A stretch of 64,000 nucleotides of DNA. Origin: Solanum dulcamara. Its lineage: Eukaryota; Streptophyta; Magnoliopsida; Solanales; Solanaceae. The notes under the pieces are model-generated. The model saw nothing but the letters and a program-made list of their open reading frames with translations, ran no database searches and was not told the DNA's origin. The position numbers were made by a program, and so were the translations under genes. Positions 19,586-37,638 of the stretch are shown here, in pieces. The DNA is taken from positions 44,622,935-44,686,934 of the forward strand of contig NC_077247.1 of the NCBI RefSeq assembly GCF_947179165.1, given 5' to 3'. Each line of letters opens with the position of its first letter. Within the stretch, counting starts at the first letter, position 1.

Positions 19586-22500
19586 TTACAAGTCACGTTG
19601 TTCTATTGAACCAAAGAGCTCCTCGAATGAACGTTTAGGAGCATCTGTACTAGCCACTATCTCCACGACTTTGTAATGAGATTCTGGATGGAGCAATGCC
19701 TCAACTGTAACTTCAGCCACCTGATCTCTAGATATTGAGCCTCGAAAAAGGGTGTCCTAAATTGAGGGACCAGAGAGTGTGGAACATTAGATGCAAAAAA
19801 GGACTTGTGGAACACTACAGGAATAAGCTATAAATTATGTTACCTCTGGTTGCATGACTATATTTCCTTGTGGAGGATCGTTTTTTAGCCCACCAGGCCG
19901 AATTATTGTGTAGTTGATGCCAGATTTACGAATGTATCTCTCAGCTTGAAGCTTTGCTACCAATACGAGCCCCATAACATTAAGGATTATATAAACTGGA
20001 TTGAACAACTGACCCATTGCAGCTCCATTGACGAGAATCGAACTTATAAGGATAAACCTATTAATGCCAAGTTTTTGGCATGCATCCACAAGGTTCACTG
20101 TGCCAAAATTATCAACCTGAAAGAATAAAACAATGATAGGATACATTCCCTGATTTTCATCATATTCAAAATCAAAGAAATGCACAAGGGAGATGAAAAG
20201 TCATAGGACATCTGCATGTGAACATGGATAATGCTAATGAAGGACATCTAACACCTCTGCTAATTCATTGACAAGCAAATTAGAGAAGTGAAAGATGAAA
20301 TGCTTCAGAGTCAGTATCGTCTGGACCATTTCTTTGAATAGAATTGCCAAGCACCATATTTATTTCTTCAACTAATGCTTCTAGATCCTAAGTGAAAGCT
20401 AAAGAGAGTAGAGCCTAAGAGCTGATACAGTGATCTCTGCTTCAACATAACTCCAGAGTGGAAGTTCCAAAGATTAACTTGTCAAATGCACTAACTTTTA
20501 GCTACTGGAAACATACAACTTACTTTTACAAAAACTCAATCACACGATGTCCACTGTAGCTGATGTATGGGAAGGAATACATTAAGTTTCATGGTGTTTT
20601 TGTTATGGTTGTCCTAGGAATTTTTCTAAAATCTGCAGATGAGTAAACAAAGAAATTGAAAAGGAAACAATAAAATAGTAAGTAAGAGAATAAAAGGAGG
20701 CTTTCAAGATTTCACTCCACATGCAACTATTCTCTTTTTCTTCCACCAAACGAATGATGAAGATAAATCTCTTGATGCCAGAAGACGGTAAACATAACAG
20801 AAAAATTGAGATTAAAGCTTTTGGAGTTTGAATTACTCTCAACTACCCTGCACTTGGTAAAAGATGTCAAGAGGAGGTGTAATAAAGTAAAATAAAAGGA
20901 GTAAACAAACAAGACAATAAGTACTACCACCACCAGAACAACTATTATCTTCAAGAGGATGCTTGAATGCCAATTCAGTAACTAGAATGTTCATTTAAGC
21001 GACAAAATTGAACTTCAATTGCTATGAGGTTGGTCACTCCTTTTACATTTTCCTGTTCTGGGTATCGAGAAACTTTTTAAGATGGGGACTCTCCAAAAAA
21101 CCATGTATTCCATATTGAATTCACCAACATGTTCTTGCAGTTGCAAACTAACAAGTGCATTTCACTGTGATTTTCAAGCTAATTTAGAGCCCGTTTGGAT
21201 TGGCTTATAAGTTGTTTATAAGCTGCTTTCAGCTTTTTGGAGTGTTTGGTTGGCCAACTTAAAGACATTTTGTGCTTAAAATAAGCCCCAAAAAAATAAT
21301 TTGATCTGTTTGGCTTAGCTTATTTAAAACAACTTATAAGCTGCAGGTAAGACTAAAATTTCAGTACTGAAAAGGCATTGCATTGCATAAAAATGAGACT
21401 GAAACTCCCATCAAGCCTATCACAAAATCATCTCACTTTGCTGATCATCAAGACCAGGTGTGAAGGATCTGGTAAATACTACTATTTTGTGGATTGAAGT
21501 TGACTAACCTTCCAAGGTGTCAACAAGTTCCACGAAGGCTGGAAACCCGTAGCACATATTACCGCATCAGAATCATCACCAATGGCATCGGCTAATTTAG
21601 CTGATCCCTCTGTCACATCGGCTTTCACCTGAGAACAATATGGAATTCCCACAGGGAGTATTCATAAACAAGTTGGTCCTTTCCAGAGAAGGTATATGTT
21701 TCCTTCACTATCTATTTTTCCCATTTGCAGAAGAATGTAATTCAGTTTGTCTTAACCTATATCAAATAGATAAACTTGGAACGCTGCAGTGTTCAAGTAG
21801 CACCAAGTCTTATAAATGTTGACAATGAAATTTAGACTTATTGTAGGCTAAAGTTAGAAAGTTAAAGACATAGTTATATTCAAAAACTGAAATTTCTGAC
21901 AGAAAAGGTACAAGGTTTTCATTTTATCTCCAAAACTAATTACAGATTTGACAGCTTGAGTAAAAATGACAAGCCAAGACATGTAATATGCATAGGCGGG
22001 TAAGAATGTATATCTACACACTCAAATTTGAGGTTTTCTAGTTTGGAAAGCGGGGCTCTCCAAGCCATAAATAGTCACTTGTTCCTAGATTCTCTAGAAA
22101 TGTTTTGAGAAAGCTGTCCTATAAATGAACTGAATGGAAGCTCCCATAAAACAAAACTCTTATGGAGGCAAAATAACAAAATTTTGTGACCTAAGCTTGT
22201 AAGTTGTAATATTAATTGGTTGAACTGAATATACCAAAGTCTCATGCACTTAAAAACTTTAAGACACTGAAGGACGGCACCAGCTTATAGTTTCTTATGG
22301 AAAACTTAAGAAGAGCTTCTGGCTGGTAAGCAAAACAAAAAATTGGATTATCTGAGCTCCAATTTTTTCAGCTTCCATATGTACACACAAATTGAGCAGA
22401 TTTTCCTGTAAAATGTGTATATATTTCAAATAACAACTCCATTCTCATAAACAATTTGGCATTTCACTTTTTATTAGCTAAGTTGCACAGACTCTTCATT

Positions 22501-23050
22501 TCGATACAACACCCATGTCGGATTCTCCAAAAATAAACTACTTTGGAGAATCCAACATGCAACTGTTAACATTTTTGAAGAGTATGAGCAACATAGTTAA
22601 TTAATATTGCTCAACAAAGTGTGGTTTCATGTAAGAAGGACAAATTTCTTAATTAATAGTAATATTAAGAAGCTATTACTGTTTCGTTTATCCATAATTT
22701 ATAAAGTTAATTCAACAACCACTTTATTAAATTGTCAACTTGATTCTGAAAGCTCTAAAACTCCTCAGCTTTGCTATCTACCCAAAGCCTCAGTAACAGA
22801 AGTTATAGCAAACAAGAATCCCAAATTAAAGAAATCAAAGAGTACTCACAATTTGAAGAAGAGGGTTTCCTTCAGGTAAGACAGATTTAGCCTTATCAAC
22901 ATCACGAACCCCAGCTTTAACAGCAAAACCCTTAGTCAAAAGCTGCTCAACAATCCTCTTCCCTGTATTCCCAGTTGCACCAGCAACAAATATTTTCTTC
23001 TTCTGACCTATACCTGCCTCTTTTTCCTCCTTAATTTCACTTCCTTCCAT
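19586..23050 (-). CDS. NAD(P)-binding Rossmann protein (At2g34460-like), copy A
   Basis: Five-part family gene with four coding exons here: 23050-22850, 21628-21509, 20116-19844 and 19756-19586, all at GT-AG sites, giving 254 residues. It is an atypical short-chain dehydrogenase/reductase. The dinucleotide-binding motif GATGNTG is at 24-30; later family blocks are TGFQPSWNLLTPWK, VDNFGTVNLVDAC, SSILVNGAAMGQ and YTIIRPGGLKND. From memory it matches Arabidopsis At2g34460, a plastid protein reported in plastoglobule preparations; substrate unknown. Unlike copy B it has no recognisable transit-peptide exon: coding starts at ATG 23050, directly after an AG acceptor-like site (TTGATTACAG), which may end a 5' UTR intron. 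It could therefore be cytosolic, or a first exon may have been missed. Tandem copy of the next gene upstream. Confidence 0.88.
21187..21346 (+). mobile_element. Truncated MITE in intron, GAGCCCGTTTGG family
   Basis: Follows TTA and begins GAGCCCGTTTGGATTGGC, then CTTATAAGTTG, GAGTGTTTGGTTGGCC and CAACTTATAAGCTG. The right inverted end is missing. Same family as 13022-13249. It lies in intron 2 of reductase copy A. Confidence 0.65.
22477..22598. mobile_element. Foldback MITE in intron
   Basis: A near-perfect hairpin: the left arm (AGTTGCACAGACTCTTC ... GTCGGATTCTCC) pairs with the right arm (GGAGAATCC ... GAAGAGTATGAGCAAC). I know this type as a frequent Solanaceae MITE. It lies in intron 1 of reductase copy A. 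No coding capacity. Confidence 0.75.
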
Positions 23051-24293
23051 CTGTAATCAAATGAAAAGTTAAAAAGCACAATTATACATTACCCACAAAG
23101 GGAAATCTTGCTGGAATTCTTGAATTTTGGAAGTGAAAACTTGTTGCGGAGACGTACAGTTGTTGGTTTAAGATGGAAAAATGTGTTTTTTAGTGTGGAC
23201 AGAGAATGGATTGGAATGTTGGGAACAAGGGTTCTGGGCAAGAAAAAACAGTGGTCCAGCTTGGATAATTTATTTCAGTTAATTACCCGCCATAAAACGT
23301 TCTCCAAAATATCTTTTCCTTTTTTATCTTTTGGTTTCTCATTCCGCAATAATCTTCGCTCATTCATCCATTTTGAGTCCAAGACATACCAATATTTTTA
23401 ATTTTGACTATTAACTTTAGTCTTGTCCTTGTGCACTAGATAGTTAAAAAAAAAAAAAAAAAAACATATTTTCTTTCTTCTTTTTTTTTGGGGGGTAAAA
23501 TGAAACTCTCTCACTCAATTTTATTTTCACTTTTTGTAAAAGTATGTGTGCATTAGACAGGAAACAAAGAAACTTCTAATTTGCAGCAAAAAATTTAATA
23601 AATTAAAATTACTAACGAATATGTTTGGTTAGTATATATTAATTTTTTTGACTCCATGAATAATGTTTGATTCTCCTTATAATGGTTTCTGAAAGGAAAA
23701 AAACTCACATATAGACAAATAAAATAAAGATGTCATAATATAAAAATATATGTGTTATTGAGGGCTAATTGATACTTGAGAGGGTAACATAGGCAATACT
23801 TCTATGAAGTTAAAATTAAAATAGCCAGGATCTCGGGGAGGGGAACTGGGAAAGGAAATTAAAAGGCAAAGATCGAAGCCTACTAATAAGATGTAAGTTC
23901 AGATAATCAATCAATTAAACTACTAAAAATCCCCATTATTATAGTTACAGTTATATTTTTCACCTTTTCAGCATAAAGTTTTCTGCCTGCCTTTGATAAA
24001 AATGAGATTTTCCTTAAAAACAGGTAAAAGGGGGCTTCAATAAGCTCTCTTTTAATGATTCACTTCCAACTTTTTTTCCTCTAACTTCCATTAAAGTTTG
24101 TGTTAGGAAATGTTGCAAGGAGACAACTATTCCAAAGTTTCAGGTTTCCTTGCAATATGAAAAATCCACAAGAACCTGAGAGCAGATTGCAGAGAAGGAT
24201 TATGCAATATAAATTTGTTGCATTGTGGTCTTCAAGTAACTATATTTATAAATAATGCGTATAAACATAGATAGAAAACATCCTCTTGACAAG
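23051..24293. other. Intergenic between the two reductase copies
   Basis: About 1.2 kb holding the promoter of copy A and the 3' region of copy B. Just upstream of 23050 the text (TTACCCACAAAGGGAAA) resembles intron 1 of copy B (27229-27240), but the transit-peptide exon of copy B has no usable counterpart: the minus-strand frame at 23090-23270 stays open for about 60 codons yet has no ATG, and the matching donor is lost. A poly(A) tract lies near 23446. No other gene. Confidence 0.55.
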
Positions 24294-27200
24294 CTAGTGC
24301 TGTTTTATGGAACCGAATAGTTCCTTGAATGAACGTTTAGGGGAATCAGTACGAGCTACTATCTCCACGACTTTGTAATGAGATTCTGGATGGAGTAATG
24401 CCTCAACTGCTACTGCGGCTACCTGATCTCTAGATATTGAGCCTTCGTAAAGGGTATCCTACATTTTGAAGGAAAAGCAAGGAGCATCTTAGGAAAATCA
24501 TATGGCACACGTGTACGTAACTAAACAATGAATAAGCTGCATATTGCTACCTCTTGTTCCATTATGATGTTTCCTTGAGGTGGATCATTCTTTAGACCAC
24601 CAGGCCTTATTATTGTGTAGTTGATGCCAGATTTCCGAATATATTGTTCAGCTTGGAGCTTTGCTATCAATGTCAGTCCAAGAACATTGAGAAATACATA
24701 TGCTGGATTGAACAACTGGCCCATTGCAGCTCCATTGACCAGAATGGAACTAACAAGGAGGAATCTTTTAACACCAAGTGTTCGGCATGCTTCAACAAGG
24801 TTTACCGTGCCAAAGTTATCAACCTGAAAGAATGGTATAGTAGGGATTAAACAATAGTAGTGGAAGGACAATACATCATGATTTATCAAAAATCACCAAA
24901 ACAACAATTAGGATAGTGGGCCAGCAAGTCAGCATCAATTACGCGGAAGGGCTCAAAGATCTTATTGACCATACTGAACGCGTAGAAGGAACACAATAGA
25001 ACTTCCAGACAAATTTAAGGTGAAAGCAAGCCAGGGAAATAAGATTATATATATTTGCACCCAATACATTTTTAGAACATTTTCCAGTCTTGCTCTGAAC
25101 TTTTCTTTCTTGAAAACATTCGAGAAGCCTTCTCGACTTTTCGATTGTATTAAGCATTCAAACCTAAGCAAACATCAGAACCTATATGAAGTTTGCTTAA
25201 TCTGAGGAATGGATAGATAAGTACACAAAATAACTTTTCACTGAAGCTCCCAGCGGTTATTTCTTTCATTCCACTACATTTCTTTCATTAGCTTGTTTGA
25301 TGTGCATCTACAGAACCTCAATCACATTGTCCTCCAATGTCCAATCCAGTCAAAGGCTAGGGAAGGAAATACAGAATGATGTTTTACTTAATGGAAAAGG
25401 AATTCTATCATAAACCAGAAACATGAATTGCAGTTTCAACAATACTTGGTCTTCCGAAAGTAGGTCCATTCTGAATTCAACCTAGTAGGCCTTAACCTGC
25501 TTAACCGTGTCAGTCTTGATTCCTGTTTTTCAAGCGATATAACAGGCATTATTATGGAGCTAAGGTCCTAAAGACAAAATTGCAGTGCTAAACTGTTTGA
25601 ATTTGAAATTGCTTCAAATGAACCTGAGATTAGTTAAAATGGCAGACCAAGGGTGGAACACCAGTCGAACAAAAAACAAAAAGAAAACAATCGACACCAA
25701 CAACCCCACCAGAGAAAAAATTGTTAGCTAGTAGTAACCACCTGCTCGCCTGGATTCTGAGAAAATAATGAAAAGGTTCTCCATAAACGGAAAAAAAAAT
25801 CAGTGTTAGTAACATGAAACTGTTCATTCCTCCATTTACTTTTCTGCAGTGTAGACAAATCTTCAAGGGAATGAAGTTTCTTTAACTCGAAAGACCCTAT
25901 CTACCATATGAAGTTCAGCAGTATCTTGGGGTAGCATACTCACAAAAGTCTCCATGTGAGTCTTAAAAGAAGAAAAAGACTTCGTAATATTTTTCCAATG
26001 CCAGGAATGTGTGCATGGGTAGCACCGTGGAAAGGGTGTCATCATGTAAAGAGGCTTCTCTAACTGAAATTAGTTTTGGACTCTTAACAAGCTTAATCAA
26101 CATTTCTTTCTTTTTTCATTTTATTAAATTTTTTGGCTTTTTTTCTTTTTCCTTTGAGAAGTTTGCCTGTCCTGCAATTCATGTTATTAAGAAGATCATC
26201 CAAATGAATCAATCAGTATTTGATAAAAGAGAAAACATAATCATAAAATTTTAGAAATGATAAGTAAACTACTAAGTTAAAAGAAAAATAGGATGGCAAG
26301 GTAGCAACCAACCTTCCATGGAGCCAAAAAATCCAGTGAACGCCGAAAACCTGTAGCACATATTACTGCATCTGAATCATTGCCAATGGCATCAGCTAGT
26401 CTTGCTGATCCCTCTGTGACATCCGCTTTCACCTGAAATAACATAATAGAATTGACTTCATGTAAAAATAACTCAAAGGTTTACAAAATGGAAGTGGACA
26501 TTATACTCCATAGTTTAGCTCTTCACTTACATTCAAAAGGAGCTTTTCCCTGATTTTTCAGTACATTTGCAGAGGCATTTTGTTGGAAAGATAAAATCTA
26601 ATTACTTTTATACTAAATGATCACATTTTAAAGGTTTTGACATAATCTCCACTTGTAATCCATTTCTATCTAAACTACAATAAGTAACACCTGAATAAAC
26701 CAGCCAAAACGAACTCTTAAAGTGGAGGGAAGGAGTATACGCAAGAAATCATAGAGAATAAAAAATTACATAAAGGGCAACCCGTTCACAAAGCATCCCA
26801 CATTAGCAGGGTCTAATAAAGGGCCGCACCCAAAGGAGTATGATGTACATAGTCTATCCTAATGCAAAGATTAGTGACTGCTTCTAACCCTAAAGAAGCA
26901 TACTTTACTGCATAATCAACTACTGATTGAGCAATTAACTTCTATTAATTCCTAGAAAGTTAAACACAAAATAACAAAAATGAAAACAAACCCACAATTT
27001 GAAGATCAGGATTTTGACCCAGTAAGGTTGATTTAGCCTTATCAACATCAAGAACCCCAGCCTTAACAGCAAAACCCTTTGCCAGAAGCTGCTCAACAAT
27101 CCTCTTCCCAGTGTTCCCAGTCGCACCAGCAACAAATATTTTCTTCTTTTCACTATCACCCACTTCCTCTTTTCCTTCAATTTCACTTCCTTCTATCTGT

Positions 27201-27406
27201 AATCAAACAAAATACGAAACCAAAATGATAAATTACCCACAAATAGTAGAAGTATATTTTCTTGGAATATCAGAGAAGAGACTTACATTTGCCGCTCTGA
27301 GACGAAAAGACTCAACTTTTTTGACAAAAAGAGTAACAGAGGTCCGTTTCGAGCTGACAGAAAAGGCAGAGGTTCTAAGGAAGAAGAGACCAGTGGCAGT
27401 AGCCAT
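24294..27406 (-). CDS. NAD(P)-binding Rossmann protein (At2g34460-like), copy B, plastid
   Basis: Five exons: 27406-27287, 27196-26996, 26432-26313, 24823-24551 and 24458-24294, giving 292 residues. Exon 1 codes for a 40-residue Ser/Thr/Arg-rich, acid-free start (MATATGLFF...), as expected of a chloroplast transit peptide. Exon 2 carries the Rossmann motif GATGNTG at 64-70. Exons 2-4 match copy A in length exactly (67, 40 and 91 residues) and all intron phases are 0; the last exon codes 54 residues against 56. Family position: atypical SDR similar to Arabidopsis At2g34460; enzymatic substrate not known. One change stands out: VLDVDKAK here for VRDVDKAK in copy A, which removes an Arg just after the second beta strand, a position that often contacts the NADP phosphate. 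Confidence 0.92.
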
Positions 27407-27644
27407 GATTTTTCTAACTTGTGCTCCTGCCAATTAACATAAATTTTCAGTCATAATACTTCTCCAACTTGTTTGGTCCCGTGAATCATTATCTTTTTTT
27501 TTCTTTCATTCTATCTTTGTGTTTCTGTTCTTATTTTGTTTTTGTTTTTGTTTTTTCAATAAAGTTTTTTTCCTTTATTCACGTTGCTGCAGTTAATAGT
27601 AAATGGAAAGGTACTAATTAGTCATATTTTTATAGTAAAACATT

Positions 27645-27851
27645 CGAAAAGGGCTTAAAAATTAAAATGTCTTGAATTATTAGAAAATGTATAAAAATAT
27701 TTATTATTTATTTATTGGACTTAAAATATCTTTGACATTCATTTTTAGGTCCAAAATTGACATTTTTTTAAGAGGCATTTTAGGCTCAATAGTTGAATGA
27801 GAAGTATTTTTGTACTATTTTCAATAATTTGAGGACATTTTAGGCCCTTTC
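27645..27851. mobile_element. Foldback MITE, GAAAAxGGCC type, copy 1
   Basis: Left arm CGAAAAGGGCTTAAAAATT pairs imperfectly with the right arm, which ends GACATTTTAGGCCCTTT. The arms meet around TTGACATTTTTTTAAGAGG. Clear sibling of 28249-28466, more diverged. About 207 bp. Confidence 0.7.
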
Positions 27852-27854
27852 AAT

Positions 27855-28248
27855 AGAATTTTAATTGAATAATTTTTTTAAACACGTGGCGGCCATCTAT
27901 TGGTTATAATTTAATTATATAAAAATCAAAATTTATTTAACAGAATTTTAATTAATTAATTAGAATAATTTTTTAAACACATAGCGTCCATATATTGGTT
28001 ACAATTTAATTATTTAAAATTAGTTATAAATCAAAATTTATTTAATAGAATTTTAATTAAATAATTTTTTTAAACATGTGGTGGTTACAATTTAATTATT
28101 TAAAATTAATTTTAAATCAAAATTTATTTAAAAGAATTTTAATTAAATAATTTGAATAATTTTTGTAAACATGTGTCGGCCATCAATTGGTTATAATTTA
28201 ATTATTTAAAATTAATTATGAATCAAAATTTATTTAACAGAATTTTAA
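27855..28248. repeat. Tandem repeat, alternating ~86- and ~106-bp units
   Basis: Units begin AGAATTTTAATT at 27855, 27942, 28047, 28133 and 28239 (partial), giving lengths 87, 105, 86 and 106. All units share TAATTTTTTTAAACAxxTG, TTGGTTAxAATTTAATTAT and AATCAAAATTTATTTAA. The long units carry an extra block near the start and end, so the true period is a ~192-bp dimer, two copies. It fills the gap between two sibling MITEs, and its last partial unit runs into the second MITE. Confidence 0.85.
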
Positions 28249-28466
28249 TTACGGAAAATGGCCTACAATGCCCTCGAACTATTGAAAATAGTACAAAAAT
28301 GCCCCTCATCCATCTATTGAGCCTAAAATGCCTTTTTTGTTAAAATAAAATGTCATTTTTGGACCTAAAGACGTATGTCAAGAGCATTTTAGGCCCAATA
28401 GATGGATGAGGGACATTTTTATATCATTTTCAATAGTTCGAGGGCATTTTAGGCCCTTTTTCGTAA
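28249..28466. mobile_element. Foldback MITE, GGAAAAxGGCC type, copy 2
   Basis: 218 bp with inverted arms of about 80 bp: TTACGGAAAATGGCCTACAA at the left against the complement of the right end, TTAGGCCCTTTTTCGTAA. Inner arms include GCCCTCGAACTATTG and CATCCATCTATTGAG in both directions. The ends are close to those of the larger foldback at 43938-45083, so they belong to one group. No coding capacity; transcripts would form a strong hairpin. Confidence 0.8.
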
Positions 28467-29646
28467 AAGATTTCTTCATGGAAGTCCTGAAATTATTTTC
28501 ATTATATCTTGTTTCATCTATACATCTACATATAGTTACGATCATTTAATTTATGAACAACTTACAATGGGATTATAATGTGAAACTATTATAAAAAGAT
28601 TAAATAATAACGGAATTTTTTAGTGGATATATGTTATAAGTATTATTTTGATTTATTGGAATGAAAATGTAATAGACAGGGTATATGATAAATATGTATG
28701 TGGGTTTGCATTAGATAAATTTGAATTAACTTTTATTTCAAATTTTAGCATGAGTTTACTTAAAAGATTTTGGAAGAAAAGAATTTCTCCTTTTGATGTT
28801 CTTGTCATTGAACTTATTATCACATAGATATATACAAAGTGATCTTTGCAATATTTGAAATTAATCAACTTTACTTTTATGTACGATTATACGAAAAAAG
28901 CATTGATGCATGCTTGAGTGGAACAGATGAAAGTTAATTAGAATTTTTAGGTTAAAAACTAGCTCATGATACAATCTTCTTATAAATAATATATTGTTAT
29001 GTGATTGTGAATGCTCATAACCTCTAGTTTATAATTTTCACCATTACATGTAGTAATATCCACAGTTTTACTACCTCACATTTTTTACCCTTTGATGTTC
29101 CTCAATATAACCCTATGAATAGAGGTATTCAAAATCACATAGCACACACTTGTATATGTGAAAACACTTAATATCAAAAAAATAAGAAAGTTCCTATCTC
29201 CTCTTTTATCTCTTTACATTTCTAGTTTGCTCTCATTTTATAACATTCCATGTATTCTGCTTTTACTTGTGTTTCTTTTTTTAACCTTCATGATTAAGAG
29301 GATTACCAAGTGGAGTTAAGCCTAACTCAGCCAATAACGTCAATTGCAACTTTTCAATCAAGGATACAACTTCCGGTTAAAGCTAAATAGCTGTTAGTCA
29401 CCATAAATTGAACATTACATAATGCATTACCCATTTGGTTTCCTAAAGCAGGAAAAATAAGATGCATATGCTTTCATCAGATCTACATCTGAATGTCAAA
29501 GTGGGGATAAGTAGAGGAATACCATGCTACTATCAGAAACATAAGAGAAGGTATGGTTCAATAACAAATGGTATCCCCCATGTAGTTGGGCTTGGACAAT
29601 CCATCAGAAAGGAGACAACTGCACTTGGAGCTCCAATTGGACTGAT
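28467..29646. other. Intergenic, 3' side of MCM3
   Basis: AT-rich DNA between the MITE and the MCM3 stop codon. The MCM3 3' UTR should end within the right-hand few hundred bases. No gene, RNA or element recognised. Confidence 0.5.
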
Positions 29647-35773
<6,127 letters not shown>

Positions 35774-35894
35774 GGCTGATTGAGAAAGGGTGAATCTCTC
35801 TCTGTGTGTGTGAGAGAGAGAGAACAGAGAAAGAGAGTGGTGATTGTCGAGATTGGGGATTTTTCGCCTCTACTTTTGGAGTTAGGGTTCAGAC

Positions 35895-35906
35895 TTTGGC
35901 GGGAAA
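35895..35906. promoter_or_regulatory. E2F site 1 upstream of MCM3
   Basis: TTTGGCGGGAAA matches the E2F consensus TTTSSCGS with its GGGAAA flank. It lies 122-133 bp upstream of the MCM3 ATG. E2F-DP factors switch on G1/S genes, MCM3 among them in Arabidopsis. Binding is inferred, not shown. Confidence 0.75.
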
Positions 35907-35919
35907 TAAAGGGTTGAGG

Positions 35920-35930
35920 TTGGCGGGAAA
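35920..35930. promoter_or_regulatory. E2F site 2 upstream of MCM3
   Basis: TTGGCGGGAAA, a second copy of the same core, 25 bp from site 1 and in the same orientation, which places the pair on the same face roughly two helical turns apart. Confidence 0.72.
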
Positions 35931-37638
35931 GAAGGCCTTTTGTGTTACCCCTTCATCTTTTCTTCCTTTTCACTTTATCCGTCCAACAGAATGTGTATTA
36001 GTATTATCGTTTATTACTACTGGTACTCGCACTATTTTAAAAGGGGAAAATATCATATCTTGAATTTTCCAAAACTTTCATCAACACCCTAAATATATTT
36101 GAAGTGAATCTTTTCCTCCTTTTGGGCCCAGATTAGTTCGAAGCTAATTGATGTTAAACACATGTAATTTAGTGATAATATTTTTAAATGACAAAAAAAA
36201 CGTGTACGCTTTAGCCCAAATAGCTTCGAAAAGGTTTGAGGCCATGGAGGAGAGGAAAATTCACTCAAACATGATCCAAAGTATTTAAACATTCATGAAA
36301 TTCTAATATGTAATTAAATTTTTCAGACAAGTTCAAACTGCAAGTTATGATTTTTTTTCTACTTTAAGAATTAAACATTTTCCAAAGTATTTTAAATGTG
36401 AACAGTTTTGATTCATAATAGCTTTATGCATTTCTTAATAATATATGTTTTATTTCAAAAATAAGAAATTGACGTTTTTTCTATGAATTCAAACATTTGT
36501 TTATCGTTGTAGTTTGAATTATGCAATTCCTTTTAGAATAAGAAAAATGTTTTTTTTAAGACAAGGGCAAATCAATCAGGCTTCATTTGTTTGTATTTGA
36601 TGAAGCTCTTAATTTTAATTATTCATATTTCAGTTATTAAGTCAATTTTTTTTCTATGACAATGGTGTATAAATTAGTTTCATTTGTATTTTACTATTAC
36701 ATGATATTTTGACTATTTCACTAAATATATTTTATATTTTATTATTATTACATGCATCGAATAAATCTACCCACGGAATTAAGCAAATGAAAAAAGTCAT
36801 CAATTGTCTCTTTGTTGGGATTTATACCTAGACTATTATGGTTTCACCTCATTGACTAATATTTATTCATTGTTTTTACTCTAATTGGTATATATCATGT
36901 GTGGCATTGTTAGATATGGAAGCCATTAAATAGGGGGTCATTTTGAGTATAGTTTAAATTCGGCCATCTAAAATGGACGCATGTAAAAAATTTCAAAACG
37001 TAGAATAATTAAGTTTGATTCGTTTGAGGAAAGGGTATAATCGGATTTCAGATTTGGAATCTATATTCTATCCATATGGTTAAGGGCTGCACAGAAATAA
37101 TTTCTTCATAAATGTACTCATCTACTTGGTGAGACCAATTGGAGAAAGTATAGTAAATGAATATAGTCGTGAATAGGGCTGTTGATACAACTTACAGGTT
37201 AGCTAGTGTGTATGTATAATGGAAAATCTCTCGGAAATAATATCTCTACCCGCGTAAAGTAAGCCTAGGTTGTTTAATAAGTGTTCTCCAACCAATTGTC
37301 GAACACAAATGGAAAGTTAAGCAGGTGCATCACAGAGTTGTTAATCTCAAAAGACCATAGCATCGTTCAAATCTCTTGCATAATTCAAAATTGATGGCGT
37401 TGTTGTCTAACCAAACTGTCAAGGTCCAAGCTAATTTAAGGAGGGAAATCACATGTGAAAAGTAAAAATGTTCATTGCTATGAACTACAAGCTAAAAATT
37501 ATTAGTACATAAAAGAATTGAAAATTGTTCGTATCTCATCGAGCCGAGAAAGTTGCCTACACGGAGATGAAACAGCCACTGTATCACAGTAATTCCCTAT
37601 ATTATGCCAGAAGATTGCTCTAGCTAAACTGAGCTGAA
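35931..37638. other. Intergenic between KASI and MCM3
   Basis: About 1.7 kb between the KASI stop and the MCM3 promoter, head to tail on the minus strand. It should contain the KASI 3' UTR (right end) and distal MCM3 promoter. No open frame, RNA gene or complete element recognised. Confidence 0.5.

Noticed and set aside
23090..23270. Transit-peptide exon for reductase copy A
   Set aside because: The frame is open for about 60 codons and Ser/Lys/Arg-rich but has no ATG, and the GT donors available would put exon 2 out of frame.
27407..27433. Longer N terminus for reductase copy B starting at 27433
   Set aside because: The upstream codon is TTG, not ATG; the first ATG is at 27406 and begins a good transit peptide.
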